Notes under the pieces: model-generated
What the model saw: only the letters and a program-made list of their open reading frames with translations
What the model was told of the DNA's origin: nothing
The model's database searches: none
In this document: positions 1 to 13,136 of the stretch, in pieces
Layout of the letters: each line of letters starts with the position of its first letter
Numbering within the stretch: the first letter of the stretch is position 1
From: Urophycis tenuis
Taxonomy: Eukaryota; Chordata; Actinopteri; Gadiformes; Phycidae
Reading direction: 5' to 3'
Length of the DNA stretch: 64,000 nucleotides
NCBI GenBank assembly: GCA_036785325.1
Contig: JAXIVH010000025.1
Location: 548,501-612,500, forward strand
Position numbers and translations under genes: made by a program

Positions 1-1087
1 CCAGACGAGGAGAGTTCAACTGGTCCGAGGAAAGACAGCTTGTTGGCCCATGCAGCCCGACCACTGGCCCCCTTCGTCTCCGTCATGTCATACTGCCCGA
101 AATTCCTGCATTGTGTCAGGATTACACGACATTCCCCGGTCTCCCCCAGCCAGTCCGCCCCCCAAAAAAGACTGTGGCACGGATGGCGTAATACCAAGTG
201 TGATATAGCTCGCTAAATGACAACGACATCTGAAAATACTCTGAACGTGGGGGCTAGTTTGGAAACGGCATTACGCGTATGTGCATCACAAGTGCCCTTT
301 TTTGTTTCTCTCAGCATTGTATTGTAACTAACGTAAGAGGACGCGGAGGCTCATAAAAAAAACGAATATGTATAGTGAATATTATGACACGGTACAGTAG
401 TGAATGCATGTTACGTCTATCGATGCATGTCGTCGATACGCCCATTAATCCCGGCCGTGTGTCATAACAGCGCGTCCCTCAATCCAGCAGAACGTCACAT
501 TGTTTCAAGAACAAATGTCTACATTACACAATCGGCCCCCTTATGTCTTAACGCAAAGCTCCGGCCCCAACGCACACAATAACTTTGAAAAAAACAACCG
601 GTGTCGGTTCTTGTGTACTTTTAAATATCCAACAACCCAAATTCAACCCAAATAAACCAATAGGATAGAAGTACATTTCAACTAGGGTGAATCCGAAGGA
701 AAGGTCTGTGTACATAGTTTAGACGCGTATACGCGTAATATTACCAGGAGACTGTCGGTGGTTAGCATCGCATGGCACACATTTTGACCCTACTACGAAA
801 TAAAAAAGTACCTTTATTGGCATCTGCCCGGAGATTGTGTGTCTTCTTTGGCGCCTCGTGTTATGCGTGAATAAGCAGCATATTCCCATTAAGAAGGCAA
901 CAATGCTCACCGTATTTCCCTATAAATGATGGACTCACTTCCTTGTCTCCCTTGCCTCATCCAGTCGAAGGGCACGTAGATTTGTGTTAGTAGGTCAGTG
1001 GTTAAGTGCGTTCGACAGCGCGCTTACTGACAGGCTCCGCAGCCAATTAAAACGCACCATAGGAAAATAGGGTTGGTGTGTGCGTGC

Positions 1088-1179
<92 letters not shown>

Positions 1180-2720
1180 TACATACTGACGATGTGACAT
1201 TTAAACAAAATCTAATTGATTCCATTCATTAATTCCAAAAGTGAATACATAACCTTGAGTGCTGTGCCACCCAAAAAAAATCTGCTGTGCTATATGTTAC
1301 GGTATTGTGTTAGTTCCAGTAGGTCAACAATGAATTATAAACAGTTCCTAAAGAAAGGTAGTTGTGATATTTGGAATCCCCCGGACGAAATGAGCCTACG
1401 ATGATGCATTAAACGTGTCGTTATGAGCACTTACACCACCTGCTGCACTTTTGGGGAATTGCGTACAATATTAGCCTTCTTTGAAATTGCACAATACGGG
1501 CATCATGTTCTCGGGTTAAAATGCATGAAACACATGAGACATGAAAACCATAGGCCTATACACGAACTGTTGCTTTTTCCAAAACTGCATACTCACCGAA
1601 AGAACAAACGCCCCCAATTCAACGAGGTGGAGCGAAATCCCAACATACATTAACACAGGGTATAGAGTTGGTCCTGATGCAAATGGGATTTCAATTAACG
1701 ATCTACACCAACCGGTGTTCGATGTTTCCGCCTCCCCGACACACAGTGCAGCTGCACTAATAGAACCCGTGTGACTCGCATGGTATGTCGTCATTTTTCC
1801 AGTCCCAAGGACTCCAGAAACCAGTCAGCAAATGTTTGGTGGTGGTCAGTGTTGTTTTGTTGTCTGTACTTTGGCTCGGGTGTTTTATTCGAAAATCCTA
1901 CAACACAATGGCCGTGGGGTGATGAGTAGAGTGAAAAGAATCTCAGCCTACTCCCAGCATTGTGCTGTGTGTTTTCTTTGGAAATGTCCATTGATATGCC
2001 ATTCATCTTAAGCAGCTTACATAAACTGTGTGCACAAAGTCCTGATATGGCAAGTATTCAGAGAGGGAGGAATTTCCATTCTGGCCGCCTAAACAAAATG
2101 AAAGCCCGGAGTAAAAGCCCAGGACCCGAGTGACATGATAAGGTGGGGTCCTGTCTACAGAGAAGACTGCCTTTGAGGACACAAGAGTGTCCTCATGACA
2201 GTGCACACTTGACTGAGGCCAACAGTAAAAAGAAAGAAAGAAAGAAAGAAAGAAAAGAAAAGAACAGGTGAGAGACATTCCTGGGGTGCAGGGGACTGTG
2301 AAGGTATCGCTGGGGCTGAAGTTAATTCCATAAGCCTATCCACAAGCAGCTAGAAGAGGAGCATTCCACAGATTGTGAGATAATGAAGAAAGAATTCCCC
2401 CCACCAGGTTCAAACGACCACCAATAGCATCCCTCAACTCGGTGTTTCCCCAGGGTCAGGACCGAGCATCGAGTGACCCGATACCAAGAGGGATTTGTGG
2501 GAAGCGAGGGTTCTGAATGTCTTGTATGATGCCTATAATGATCAATATGGCTACATATCATTTACACATAGTTCCCAGTTGAAATCGTAAACACCATGTG
2601 TGTGAGAGCCACTATCCTAACACAAAATAACACCCAGACACATTGACAAGGCACCATAGAAAGGTAAGTGCATGTTCTAGTATTGCAATAGGTACCAGAT
2701 AGGTAATATATATGTAATCA
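1..2720. other. Intergenic, no gene seen
   Basis: No open frame here resembles a known protein, and no conserved exon with flanking splice sites was recognised on either strand. The stretch holds one long (TG)n microsatellite (1077-1178) and a short (GAAA)n run near 2227-2262. It lies beyond the 3' end of ROR2. Distant regulatory sequence or an exon of a gene outside the window cannot be excluded. Confidence 0.6.
1077..1178. repeat. (TG)n microsatellite
   Basis: About 100 bp of TG dinucleotides with a few TGCG units at the left edge. The long His-Thr frame on the opposite strand is only a translation of this repeat. Confidence 0.97.
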
Positions 2721-2850
2721 CAGAGGCAATAGCTCAGTGGATAGAGCGGGTGGACAGAGCGGGTCGTCAACTAACCGTAGGGTCAGCGGCTCGATCCCCT
2801 TGATCCCCCTCCTCCTCCAACTGGACAAAAGCGTCTGCTAAATGCCCCCT
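2721..2850 (+). mobile_element. tRNA-derived SINE, short copy
   Basis: The head carries an RNA polymerase III A-box-like TAGCTCAGTGG (2730-2740) and a B-box-like GGCTCGATCCC (2788-2798). It is followed by a shortened body and the tail GGACAAAAGCGTCTGCTAAA near 2822-2842. The same head is found inverted at 7045-7260 and 37245-37423, and the same tail at several sites at 37-47 kb. No cloverleaf acceptor stem pairs, so it is not a functional tRNA gene. Confidence 0.75.
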
Positions 2851-3099
2851 TTACCCTTTTAATCATCAAAGGGAAAAGGCCACATGCAATCAACGGCATG
2901 AAAGATAGGCATTTGCTGCAAATATATGGCGCAGTTCCAGCTAGTATAGTCCACATGGCGTATTCAAAATATGAAAAAACAATAATCATTATGCAATGGT
3001 GGGGCATCAGACAAATCACAACATAATTCAAGGATAGGAATTACATTGTCGTTAGCTGTATTTAGTAAAAGTAATTGAAAGTAATGAAACACAAATTAT

Positions 3100-3956
3100 A
3101 TCTGGTAATGTTGTACAATTTATTCCTTCATAAGAAAACACATCGTTGTCTTTTAAGAATTTTATTGTATACCCCATGGTTGAATATAGAGTATGTTATT
3201 TTAGGCTAATATCTGGTGGCAATGACATCATAATAGAACAAGGATAGGGTATCTTAAGCAACAGAGCTCCAAAAACTACTTACATAAATTACAAATGTGT
3301 ACAATAGGACATGAAACCTGATTGTAAAAAAAACAAAAAAACTCTCCCTACTACTCCTAGTAGAAAATAAGTCAGATAATGGAATAAATCAATGGCAATT
3401 TTACAAAACACAATCTTACTACCATTATTATCTGGTTTATAAATGTTATACTGAGGTATATTCAGAGATAACGTAAATTAAGCAAGTAAACTCCAAATAA
3501 TAACAAATAATAATACAATGTGAAGTTGTGCACCCTTACAAAACCTCTATATGCAATACATTCTATCACATGTTAACTTAATGTTGGCTACCTTTATTTT
3601 TATCAGACCGTTTAAACAAAACCAACACAACAGTACAACAAAAACACTGTAAAATTGTCAGAGAACCCAAACATCTTAAGTCCTAATTTGATTGTTTAAT
3701 ATTACACAGCTGTGCAAAATATTGAATAAAAAGGTCCATGTTTGTCTCCACAAGGAATCTCAATTTCTTTCCTCTTCTCTTTATGGGAAAGACCATCGAG
3801 ATTCATTCTGCAATGTTTAACACTGGTATTTCAGAGATTCACACCTGAGACACAATTTGCATTAAATACATCAGTGACAGCAAACGGGTATCTCCAAAAC
3901 ATTCAAAAAGCACGACTTTGTATATATCTTCAGTTCATTTAGACATTTCCCCAGCG
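3100..3956 (-). other. ROR2: ROR2 3' untranslated region (putative)
   Basis: An AT-rich stretch directly after the ROR2 stop codon, unlike the GC-rich last coding exon. AATAAA hexamers on the minus strand at 3593-3598 and 3119-3124 are candidate polyadenylation signals. The true end cannot be chosen from sequence alone. Confidence 0.5.
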
Positions 3957-5399
3957 CTAGTTCTGCTCCTCTGTTTGTACAGCCTCGTTGTCGCCAAGCA
4001 ACTCAGTCTCAGGCACCGGCTGAAAGTCCGCACTCTGCTCCCCCTCTTTCTGAGACGCCCCGTCCGCCATGTCTTCATCGCTGGCCTTGGAGTCGTTGAA
4101 CGCCGCCGCCCGCTCCGCCCCGGTGCTGTTGGAGGGCAGCGTGGTGACGTAGCCCGTGGACGTGGACCCACTGCCGCTGTGGTGGGAGCCGGCCTTGGCC
4201 ACCATGGGCGTGGGGTGGTGCATTTGTTGATGGGCCATCGGCATGGGAATCTGCATGGGGTAGAAGTTTTGCAGATACGGATAGGCCGGCATGGGCTGAT
4301 ACCCGTTCACGGGGATGTAGATCTGCTGAGGCATCATGGGCCGATGCATCTGACCCTTCATGGGCAAAAACTGGGAGTGGGGGTACGGCGGCAAGCTCTT
4401 CTTGGGGCTGGCGTAGCGCGACGTGTTCGCCGCGCTCATGCTAATGTTGCTGACGGGGCTGGTGCTGAGGGAGCTGGTCTGCGTGGTGTTGCTGGTGCTG
4501 GCCGTCTGCGCCGAGCTGTTGTAGCCGGACGTGTTCTCCCAGGCGCGGAGGCGCGCGTGGATGTCCTTGAAGCGGGGCCTCCTGGTGGGGAACTCGCTCC
4601 AGCAGTCCAGCATGAGGGTGTAGGTCCACGCCGGGCAGTCGTCCGGACAGGACAGCACCTGGCGGCCCTGCACCATCTCGATGACGTCCTGGTTGGCGTA
4701 GCCGCAGTACGGCTGCAGGCCGTAGCTGAAGATCTCCCACAGCACCACGCCGTAGGACCAGATGTCCGAGTCGGTGGAGAACTTCCCGTACATGATGGCC
4801 TCCGGGGACATCCAGCGGATGGGGAAGGAGTTGGAGCCGAACAGGTTGTAGTAGTCGGCGGAGTACACGTCCCGGGACAGGCCCAGGTCCTGGATCTTGA
4901 CGGTGAGCTTGTCGCAGACCAGTATGTTCCGGGCGGCCAGGTCCTTGTGGACCACCTGGTGGTCGGAGAGGTATTCCATGCCCGCGGCGATCTGGGTCAC
5001 CATGTGGAGGAAGTCGGCCTGCTCCAGGTTCGACTTGAGCGTGCCGCCGTCGTCGGAGCCGCCCACGTCCGAGTGCGGCGAGTGCACCACCAGGAACTCG
5101 TGCAGGTCTCCCCGGCCCGAGTAGGTGAACACCATGCTCATGGGCTGCTCCTTGGTGACCACGGCCAGCAGACACATGATGTTGTGGTGCTGCAGGCGGG
5201 AGCGCAGCGCGGCCTCCTGGCGGAACTCCTCGCGGAGCGCGGCGTCCGCCTTGTCCTTCACCGTCTTGATGGCCACCACCTGGCTCTGCTCCCCGTGGGC
5301 CGGCCCGTACAGGTGGCCCTTGTAGACCTTGCCGTAGCGGTCCTCGCCCAGCTCCTCCATGAAGTGCAGCGCCGACACGCTGATCTCCCGCGGCGCCCC
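3957..5399 (-). CDS. ROR2: ROR2 exon 9: kinase domain and C-terminal tail
   Basis: A single 1443-nt exon holds the whole kinase and tail (480 aa). The glycine loop is GEDRYG (about 478-483). VAIK places the ATP-binding lysine near 505, HKD (about 611-613) replaces HRD, and DLG (about 631-633) replaces DFG. Activation-loop tyrosines are in YSADYY. These departures are shared with mammalian ROR2, whose catalytic activity is debated. The tail is rich in Ser, Thr, Pro, Met and Tyr and ends in VPETELLGDNEAVQTEEQN. GC at third positions is very high, which leaves a 507-aa spurious open frame on the opposite strand. Confidence 0.97.
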   Translation of the reverse strand, partial: GAPREISVSALHFMEELGEDRYGKVYKGHLYGPAHGEQSQVVAIKTVKDKADAALREEFRQEAALRSRLQHHNIMCLLAVVTKEQPMSMVFTYSGRGDLHEFLVVHSPHSDVGGSDDGGTLKSNLEQADFLHMVTQIAAGMEYLSDHQVVHKDLAARNILVCDKLTVKIQDLGLSRDVYSADYYNLFGSNSFPIRWMSPEAIMYGKFSTDSDIWSYGVVLWEIFSYGLQPYCGYANQDVIEMVQGRQVLSCPDDCPAWTYTLMLDCWSEFPTRRPRFKDIHARLRAWENTSGYNSSAQTASTSNTTQTSSLSTSPVSNISMSAANTSRYASPKKSLPPYPHSQFLPMKGQMHRPMMPQQIYIPVNGYQPMPAYPYLQNFYPMQIPMPMAHQQMHHPTPMVAKAGSHHSGSGSTSTGYVTTLPSNSTGAERAAAFNDSKASDEDMADGASQKEGEQSADFQPVPETELLGDNEAVQTEEQN

Positions 5400-5571
5400 C
5401 TGCCGTCGGACAACAAACACACAGGTGTCGTGAGCCTTTGACCTCACCGAGCGGCCATGTTTTCCTTCAACAACCATTGGTTGAGATCATCACTGATCGA
5501 CCGAGAGAGCTAGAGATATAATCCGGTGGCAGGCAGAGAGCAAAGAGAGAGAGAGACAGACAGAGACAGAG

Positions 5572-5622
<51 letters not shown>

Positions 5623-5665
5623 GACAGAGAGAGAGAGAGAGAGACAGACAGAGACAGAGACAGAG

Positions 5666-5704
<39 letters not shown>

Positions 5705-5716
5705 GACAGAGAGCGC

Positions 5717-5756
<40 letters not shown>

Positions 5757-8700
5757 GACAGAGACAGAGAGCGAGAGAGAGAGAGAGCGAGAGAGAGACA
5801 GACAGAGACAGAGACAGAGAGCGAGAGAGAGAGACAGACAGACAGAGACAGAGAGCGAGAGAGAGAGACAGACAGACAGAGACAGAGAGCGAGAGAGAGA
5901 GAGAGAGAGAGAGACAGACAAGAGAGCGAGAGAGAGAGACAGACAGACAGAGACAGAGAGCGAGAGCGAGAGAGAGAGAGAGAGAGAGAGACAGACAAGA
6001 GAGCGAGAGAGAGAGAGAGAGAGAGACAGACAAGAGAGCGAGAGAGAGAGATTCGCCGCGGATCACAGAGACGACTCACATGGTGCTTCTGCTGGTTGAG
6101 CAGAGGGAGCTCCATCTCGTGGCTGGGGGAGGCGGCGAGCTGGCGGCGAGGGGGCGTGTCCGTGGACACCTTCTGCTTGTTGCGGCACATGCAGACCAGG
6201 AAGAACAGGCAGGCGATCACCAGGGGAATGGCGATGCTGGGGATCAGGATGTACAGGATCTCCTTCTTCAGGTTCACCGGAGGCTCTGTGGGGATGGAGA
6301 TGAAGTGTTGGATCTCTCAAGGAGACAGAATGCGTCGGGATCTCTCCCAGACCCGTGCTAAGAGAGTAGAACAAGTAAGGGAGTGGTCGACTCCGCTAAA
6401 CACCACGGTTACCAACAATGATCGGACACAGGTTAGGTTCTACAGTACAAGTGTTTTTGATCAACTTAGTCAGTGGAAAATACTCTTCGACCGCACATTG
6501 TTCTTTGTGTTGTCAAGCAAACATCTGGTCGGCGGTTCTTTTTGACAGGCAGCAGTGTCAATTTACCTTGGAACGCGTTTTGACCAATCAGGTATTCAAC
6601 AATGTTGTGGTACAATGCGATAAAAATCTGAAGCTCATAAATCATTATTGACCTGGTCATGTTTCTTCAAAAATGCCCTTTTAAAACCACAAACTAAATA
6701 CAGTTTAAGTGACCTGATGATTTGAATTTGCTTTCCCTCAAATGAGTTCCAAGCGTTAAAGAGGAACGCATCCCCAAGCTACACATGTTCAAGACAATAT
6801 CACAAACAGACATTACGCACGCACAGCAAATTCCCTTTCACTCGTCCCAGCTTCCCCACACGACTCAAACCATATCCTCACACTGGGACTCCTGCTACCC
6901 AGCTATAACATCTGCACCTTTCAAACTCAGACGTGTGAAGACAACTCTGGCCGACGCTGGTCCCATCACCACAAGTATGTCTCAACTTGGAGACGACATC
7001 GTGTTTGGATTAGACATTTTTTTAAATATGGGAACGAAGGTAATTCTCAGCATTTGACCCATCCTATGGTACATAGGAGCAGTGGGGCTGCTAGGTTCAG
7101 CGCCCGGGGAGCAAGTTGGGGGTTCAGTGTCTTGCTCAAGGACACTTCGACATGCGGACAGTTGGAGGAGGAGGGAATCGAGGGAATCGAACCGCCGACC
7201 CTACGGTTGGTGGACGACCCGCTCTGTCCACCCGCTCTCCCCACTGAGCCGCCACCGTCGTCGTCGTCGTCGTCGGGGCGACAGTGGCTCAGGACGACGG
7301 TGGCTCAGTGGTTTGAGCCACTGGTCTTGTAGCAGATTCCGATAGGGGTAATGCTAATGCTTGGCGGGCTACGCTAGCCGGCGCGGGCTCACGGGCGCGC
7401 GGCCAGACTTACTGCAGGGGCTGACGTCACACAGGTCCATGCGAACCTGGGGGTCCAGCGTGAAGCACCAGGGTCCCTGCATCTGGCCCCCGGGGTTGCG
7501 GCAGAAGTTGTGCCCCCCCCGGAGTTCGGGGTACTCTGTGGGCGACAGGTGGTGCTTGTGGGGGTACTGGGTGCCCCACGGCTGGCACACGTAGCCCAGC
7601 TTGCTGATGCTGACCATGCCCTTGTAGTTGGCCCCGCTGCCGTTGTAGCAGCTGTGGTCCGGGGGAGAATCTGGAACACAAGAGAGCGACTGAGTTCAAT
7701 AAACAGCAGAACCGAAAACAACGCACGCACTCCAGGGAAAAAAGAAAGAAAAGACAGACACTCTACGTATAGTAGAGTATTAGAATATATAAATATATAA
7801 TATAAACCTATGTAAAATATAAACCTATGTAATAAAATATACAAAAAATATACATAAAGAAATATAGAAATATACATAAATGTACATACATCCAGGCATA
7901 CACTAGGAGGTGACAGCATACACAATGATGTAGCATGTCGGATTCTATGTGGTAAAAAAAAGACCAGTTGTGCATAGAGATGACCAGTTATGTAGTGAAA
8001 TTAAATGAAATTACCAGTTTTGCAATATGAATGAATAACCTGTCATGCAGCAGAAACTACGATGAAAGTGACAAATTAATTCCCAAATCTTCACAAATGA
8101 ACAGAGCGAGAGAGAGAGAGAGATATATTGACGGTTGTTGTAAACAGGGGCCCGGCGGCAAGGCGCCCAACCTACAGGGGTTCATCTTGTCGGCCGGCAC
8201 GCCGATCCTCATGCAGGAGGCGGCGTCGGGGGAGCCGGGCGGGGGCAGCAGGTGACAGCTGGGCAGCTCCAGCTGCATGAGGATCATGGGGTGGGAGCGG
8301 GCGACGGAGTACTCGGCGTGGCACAGGTCGTCCTCCAGCGCCTCGCACTCGTCGCGGCATAGCTGCCGCCGCCGGGGGAACCGCGCCTCCTCGTCGCACA
8401 GGGGGAATACGTAGTGGCAGAAGGACGGGATGGCGAACTGGGAGCACTCGTCCGACAGGTGGGTGGACGTGCCGATCATGGTCAAGGCCGCTGGATGGGG
8501 GGAAAAACGGAACGGAAGGATTTCGGGGAGTCCGGTTGGCGTCACGTAACGTTGAAAGGAACATCTTGGTGTGCGTTTTTTCCCCTTACAGCTGTGATAA
8601 CATCATCGCAGTGTGACCGAATATTTTCCTTGAAGTCGTTAAAGCCACCGAAGCGTGGAGCTCACACACTAACATTAGCATGGAGGAGCTGCCGCAATGG

Positions 8701-11700
8701 CGATCGATCAAAAGTACACACTGGTGAGGCGAGTTGGTGTTCTCGTACATTTTTAAGTTGTCACGTTAGGATTAATAAAATGTTTCATTTTTAAGGATAC
8801 TTTGGGTATGCCATACGATGTTTTTTTTTGTTTTTAAGTCAAACAACTAACAGTGCAACTAAGCAGCATTAAAGTGCTGCTAGGACAGCAAAGTAAAACC
8901 CAGGCTTGAGGCGTCTTACCTGTGATGCGGTTCTCGCTCTCCCCCTGCATCTGCAGAGACTCCACATAGATGCTCTGGTTCCCGATGAAGCGAGCACAAG
9001 CGATCCCACGGTACGGCTGACAGAAGCCCTTTTCACGCGTCCTGAAAACAAACGTGCAATGCCAATGTCTCATGGGTGGACTATAAAAGGACATTGAGAT
9101 TTCTCCCCCCCATAGTTTTCACAATGAGACAGCTGGCCAACCACCGGTGCTTTGTGATTAACTGAGTCAACCTTTCTCGAATGCTTGAATCGCTGGTGTA
9201 ACTTATTTGCTTAAAGCGCGTTTTTGTTGCAATAACTGCTTGGCATCACTAGAACAGTAATATACGTGTAATGTGTCACGTGTGTATCAGCCTGAGACTG
9301 GTATCATTTATGTGATTTGCGCTTTACATTTATTTATTTCTAAACTGTACAGATTATTAAAGAAGTGGCATTGAACTAGGCTCAATATAATTACCATAGA
9401 ATTCAGGGAGTTGTGACATAACACTATTGAAGCTTAGAACGAATTGGTTAATGACACTGCTTCCCATAGGCCTATAGAAATGATGTAACATCTATGTGTA
9501 GATATCGTTAACGTTTACTTTTGGTGTAGGCCTACTATTCTAACAAGATTTGTGGTTATTCACACAGCAGCCCTTTTCCCTATCTGTGTCTCACAGGCGC
9601 CCCCTTCTGGTGCGAGACACCATTACAAGCAGTGATGAGCGTGAGATGACTGCTCCATGCAACATAGCCGTAACTTTAACACAGCAGTCGGACTTGTCCA
9701 ACTCTTGGTGAGCCCCCGCTAGCGGTCCAAAGCAAGGTTATACCAGGGCTTTTTAGACTGCGACGCTTTCAGACATAATAAAGCCAGGCACACAGCATAA
9801 TAGACCATTCTTTTAAATGGGTGATTTAGCTGCGCTTTGCTACACTGTTGCAGGGCCCCGACTGACCTTCCGTGCCTTGAAACGTTAAGATGTACTGCAC
9901 AACGTAAACCAAATTAAACTTCAATCTCCTCCAACGACACCGCCGCATGTAGCAAGTGGTGGAGGTGACTGCACAGGCTTCACAGACTGTGCGGGAGGTC
10001 TGGTTAAGAGAAACATTTGTATGATTATGTTTGAAAGATTTATGTTGTGTTTACAGGCACTTGGAACTGGTTCACATGTGATATCACTGGAATCTAAACA
10101 GGCCTCAGACACAAACCCTGTGTAGTCCCTTACTTTTATTAGGGCTACTCATCATTAATACTTCAAAGAAGCGTTTCTGTTCAAAATTAGATTTGGTGTC
10201 CCACGAAACTGCACATACAACATTAGTAATTGTTAGAGCAGCCCCCCCCCCCCCCCCCCCCCAAAGTCTCTCATGCCTGATACCGAAATCTCATATCTTA
10301 CAAAAAAATATGTGGACTTGATGTTACTGACCAGTTTAAGATTAAAATCACTTGTGGAAAACTTCAAACGGGCAATTAGAGGAAAGTATCCTCGCGGGAC
10401 ACTGAATAGAGGCCCCGTCTCGCCCAGAATGGAAAAACGTCACCGAAAAAAAACATTGAAGCCGTACGTGAGAAGAACAAATCAAGCGTGCCACTCCGAC
10501 GACCGTCGGCTGGACCAATTGATTGATGGCTAAACGAGGAGCCTCACGCCGGTAATACACACCGTGGCCTGTTCTCCTTGTACTACGGGGAGCACACACA
10601 GTGCATCCCATACGCTGCGGCTGAGCGGTGCACATTCTGCCGGGATGTTGTCGAAGACAGCTGTCAATGCTTAAGTCCCACAGTCCCCCCACACAGGCCG
10701 TAATAACATCTGGTAATGCTTTGGCCCCGGCTCAGATTTGTCATAGGGAGAATTTCACCCAAGATAAGATTTGACGAAAGGGAAATTACACCGGCGAAGC
10801 GGCGTTTAATGAACGCCGTTAACAAATGGCAGCGACGTGGAGTTTGAGCAACACAGGCGCAAAGGAAGAGAGAGTGACAGAGTCAGTGGCAAAGTTTTGG
10901 GGGGTTTGGGGGTGAAGTCACACAGAAGCCTGGTTATAGCTAGCTAACTAATGTAGCAGACTTTTGTCAATTGTAATAGGTGGGAGGGTCGGCGATGGAG
11001 TTGTTTAGGGATATGTGGCGGCACTAATAATAGAGGAGGGAAAAGAGGAATTTTCCAGTAAATTTGACAAATTGCAATGCATTTTGTTCCCTACCTTCAT
11101 TTTTTGACCAATACCAGAGTTTGAAAAGGGGAACGGAGGGTTGGGATGATTGAATGTTATTGGAAAATGAAATATTACAAGTTAATCACAGTTTAGATCA
11201 TGCTATCTGTGCCAAAATGGAATCCACCCATAAAAGGCTCGAGATGTATGAGTCTGTCTACTTTTGTGAAGCTGGACGAACAAAGAACAAAAAGAGGACA
11301 GAGAAGTAACAGAATGCTGCATACCTAACAGTTTCAGAGAAATAAGGGGAAAAAACATGAATGGAAATACAAACAGAGTAAGTAACCTCACACGGCACGC
11401 TTTCCAATATAGTGTCAACCACAACCTCAGCACATCATGGGATCTCCTGCACACACTTAAATGTGAATCTGAAGACAAGCTCAAATAACTCCAAAACTAA
11501 AAAGGGAGAGTTTTTTTAGATTCAACGTTCATTTCGTTTTTTGATTTACATATTCACTTTAAACATATACGCATTCAATTTCCCAGATGTAAAGGGTCAT
11601 ACAGCAGGAATGGGAGAATGGCAGCCAACGTTTTGGAACACTTTCAGCATTAAATCAAGCCATGAAATCAACAGCTTGTAAATGTGTCCCACGGTTCAAG

Positions 11701-12787
11701 TCCTGTCTCCATAAAACGCCGGACGGAACAATGGACACAGAGTGGCGGTTTTGCTGGACAAGCAGCGCTATAACTATAAACGCTAACTGCCGCCAGGAGA
11801 ATTCCACCGCTGCAAACGCCATGCGCGGCTTTCGCCGAGCGCAGGGAGCGGAGCGGGGGCTAATGATCGGAGACAGCGTGTGTACAGTGACGGTGAGATA
11901 CAGCAGAGACAACAGCAGCAGTGCAGGGAGACCAGGCCAGTGCTGGGCCACGGCTGCAGCCGCAACACCGCCAGACAGACGCAGTCCAGTCCCGCCAGTG
12001 CAAACACTCGGCGCGATTACCCAAAGCGCCCCTCCATTTCCCCCCACTGCATGACAATACAAGGCAAGGGCTGCACACGCACCACAGCCGTTGGTCTGCG
12101 CTGCTGTATGTCAATGACCTGTCGACTGGTTTGGAGCCGGGAGCAACATGTTAAGACTTAACACGGGGTTTGAGCGACAATAAAGTCCTCCAGTTATGGA
12201 TCATTCTGAACGGATACAGGGATGGGTACGTCATTTATTTACATCTGTTGCGGTTTAGAAACTTATCTCAAGATGCAAAAACATTGTGAAGCAAAGACTG
12301 GGCGCTGATGTTGTCCAGTTGTGGGACTGGTCTATCCCGAACAAACAAATAGTTCAAGAAACTACTTACAATTCAAAACTTCAAACTTAAATGTCTAAAA
12401 CATGGGTATGTTCGGGTTTTTGGGAAGCTTCAAGCTGTTTTAACAATGATGAAATCGCGCCACAGTCTCACTAAAGTCAGAGCAAAGCAGTCTGTTGTCT
12501 TGAGGCTGTTAGTCAACCCCAAACCATCCACGCTGCTCTTTGGGTCATTGTCTGGTTTAAGAATGTGATGAATTTGCCATAAACAGTGAGGCAGACTCCT
12601 ATCCACTTCTAGAACTTACCTAGCTAAACAACCTAGCTAAATTAGCAACTCTAACAACTCACTTTCCTATTACTATTGACACCTACGTCATCATTTTATA
12701 TCAAATGGTTGAAGCTACATTTTAACTGCAAGAGTGCCTCTTCAAGACCCAACCCAGAATAGGGCTTTTGTTTGTAAAACAGTTACT

Positions 12788-12876
<89 letters not shown>

Positions 12877-13079
12877 CTGCCTGCGTGCGTGCGTGTGTGG
12901 CCAGGCCAATGAGCTCTCTATGAGAAATATGTAGACCATTATTGCCAAGTAATCACACCAAGTCACAAACACACAAATGAATAGCTAAAATTATAGTCAG
13001 CGTATTTGTAACTCTATGCTCTTGTGCTTTCTTTGTATGTGTGAGAGTGTGTGTGTGTGTGTGTGAGAGAGTTAGAGTG

Positions 13080-13136
<57 letters not shown>

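Noticed and set aside
2721..2800. Possible tRNA gene
   Set aside because: A- and B-boxes are present, but the acceptor and anticodon stems do not form. The same head recurs with SINE bodies and tails.
3918..5441. 507-codon open frame on the plus strand
   Set aside because: It is the exact antisense of the ROR2 kinase exon. Very high GC at third positions removes stops on the opposite strand. No domain or splice context supports it.
5467..6545. Long Ser-Leu and Arg-Glu open frames
   Set aside because: They are translations of the (GA)/(GACA) array in ROR2 intron 8.
11655..12062. Open frames on both strands around a CpG-rich block
   Set aside because: No conserved motif, no suitable splice donor and no homologue recognised. 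Composition explains the openness.
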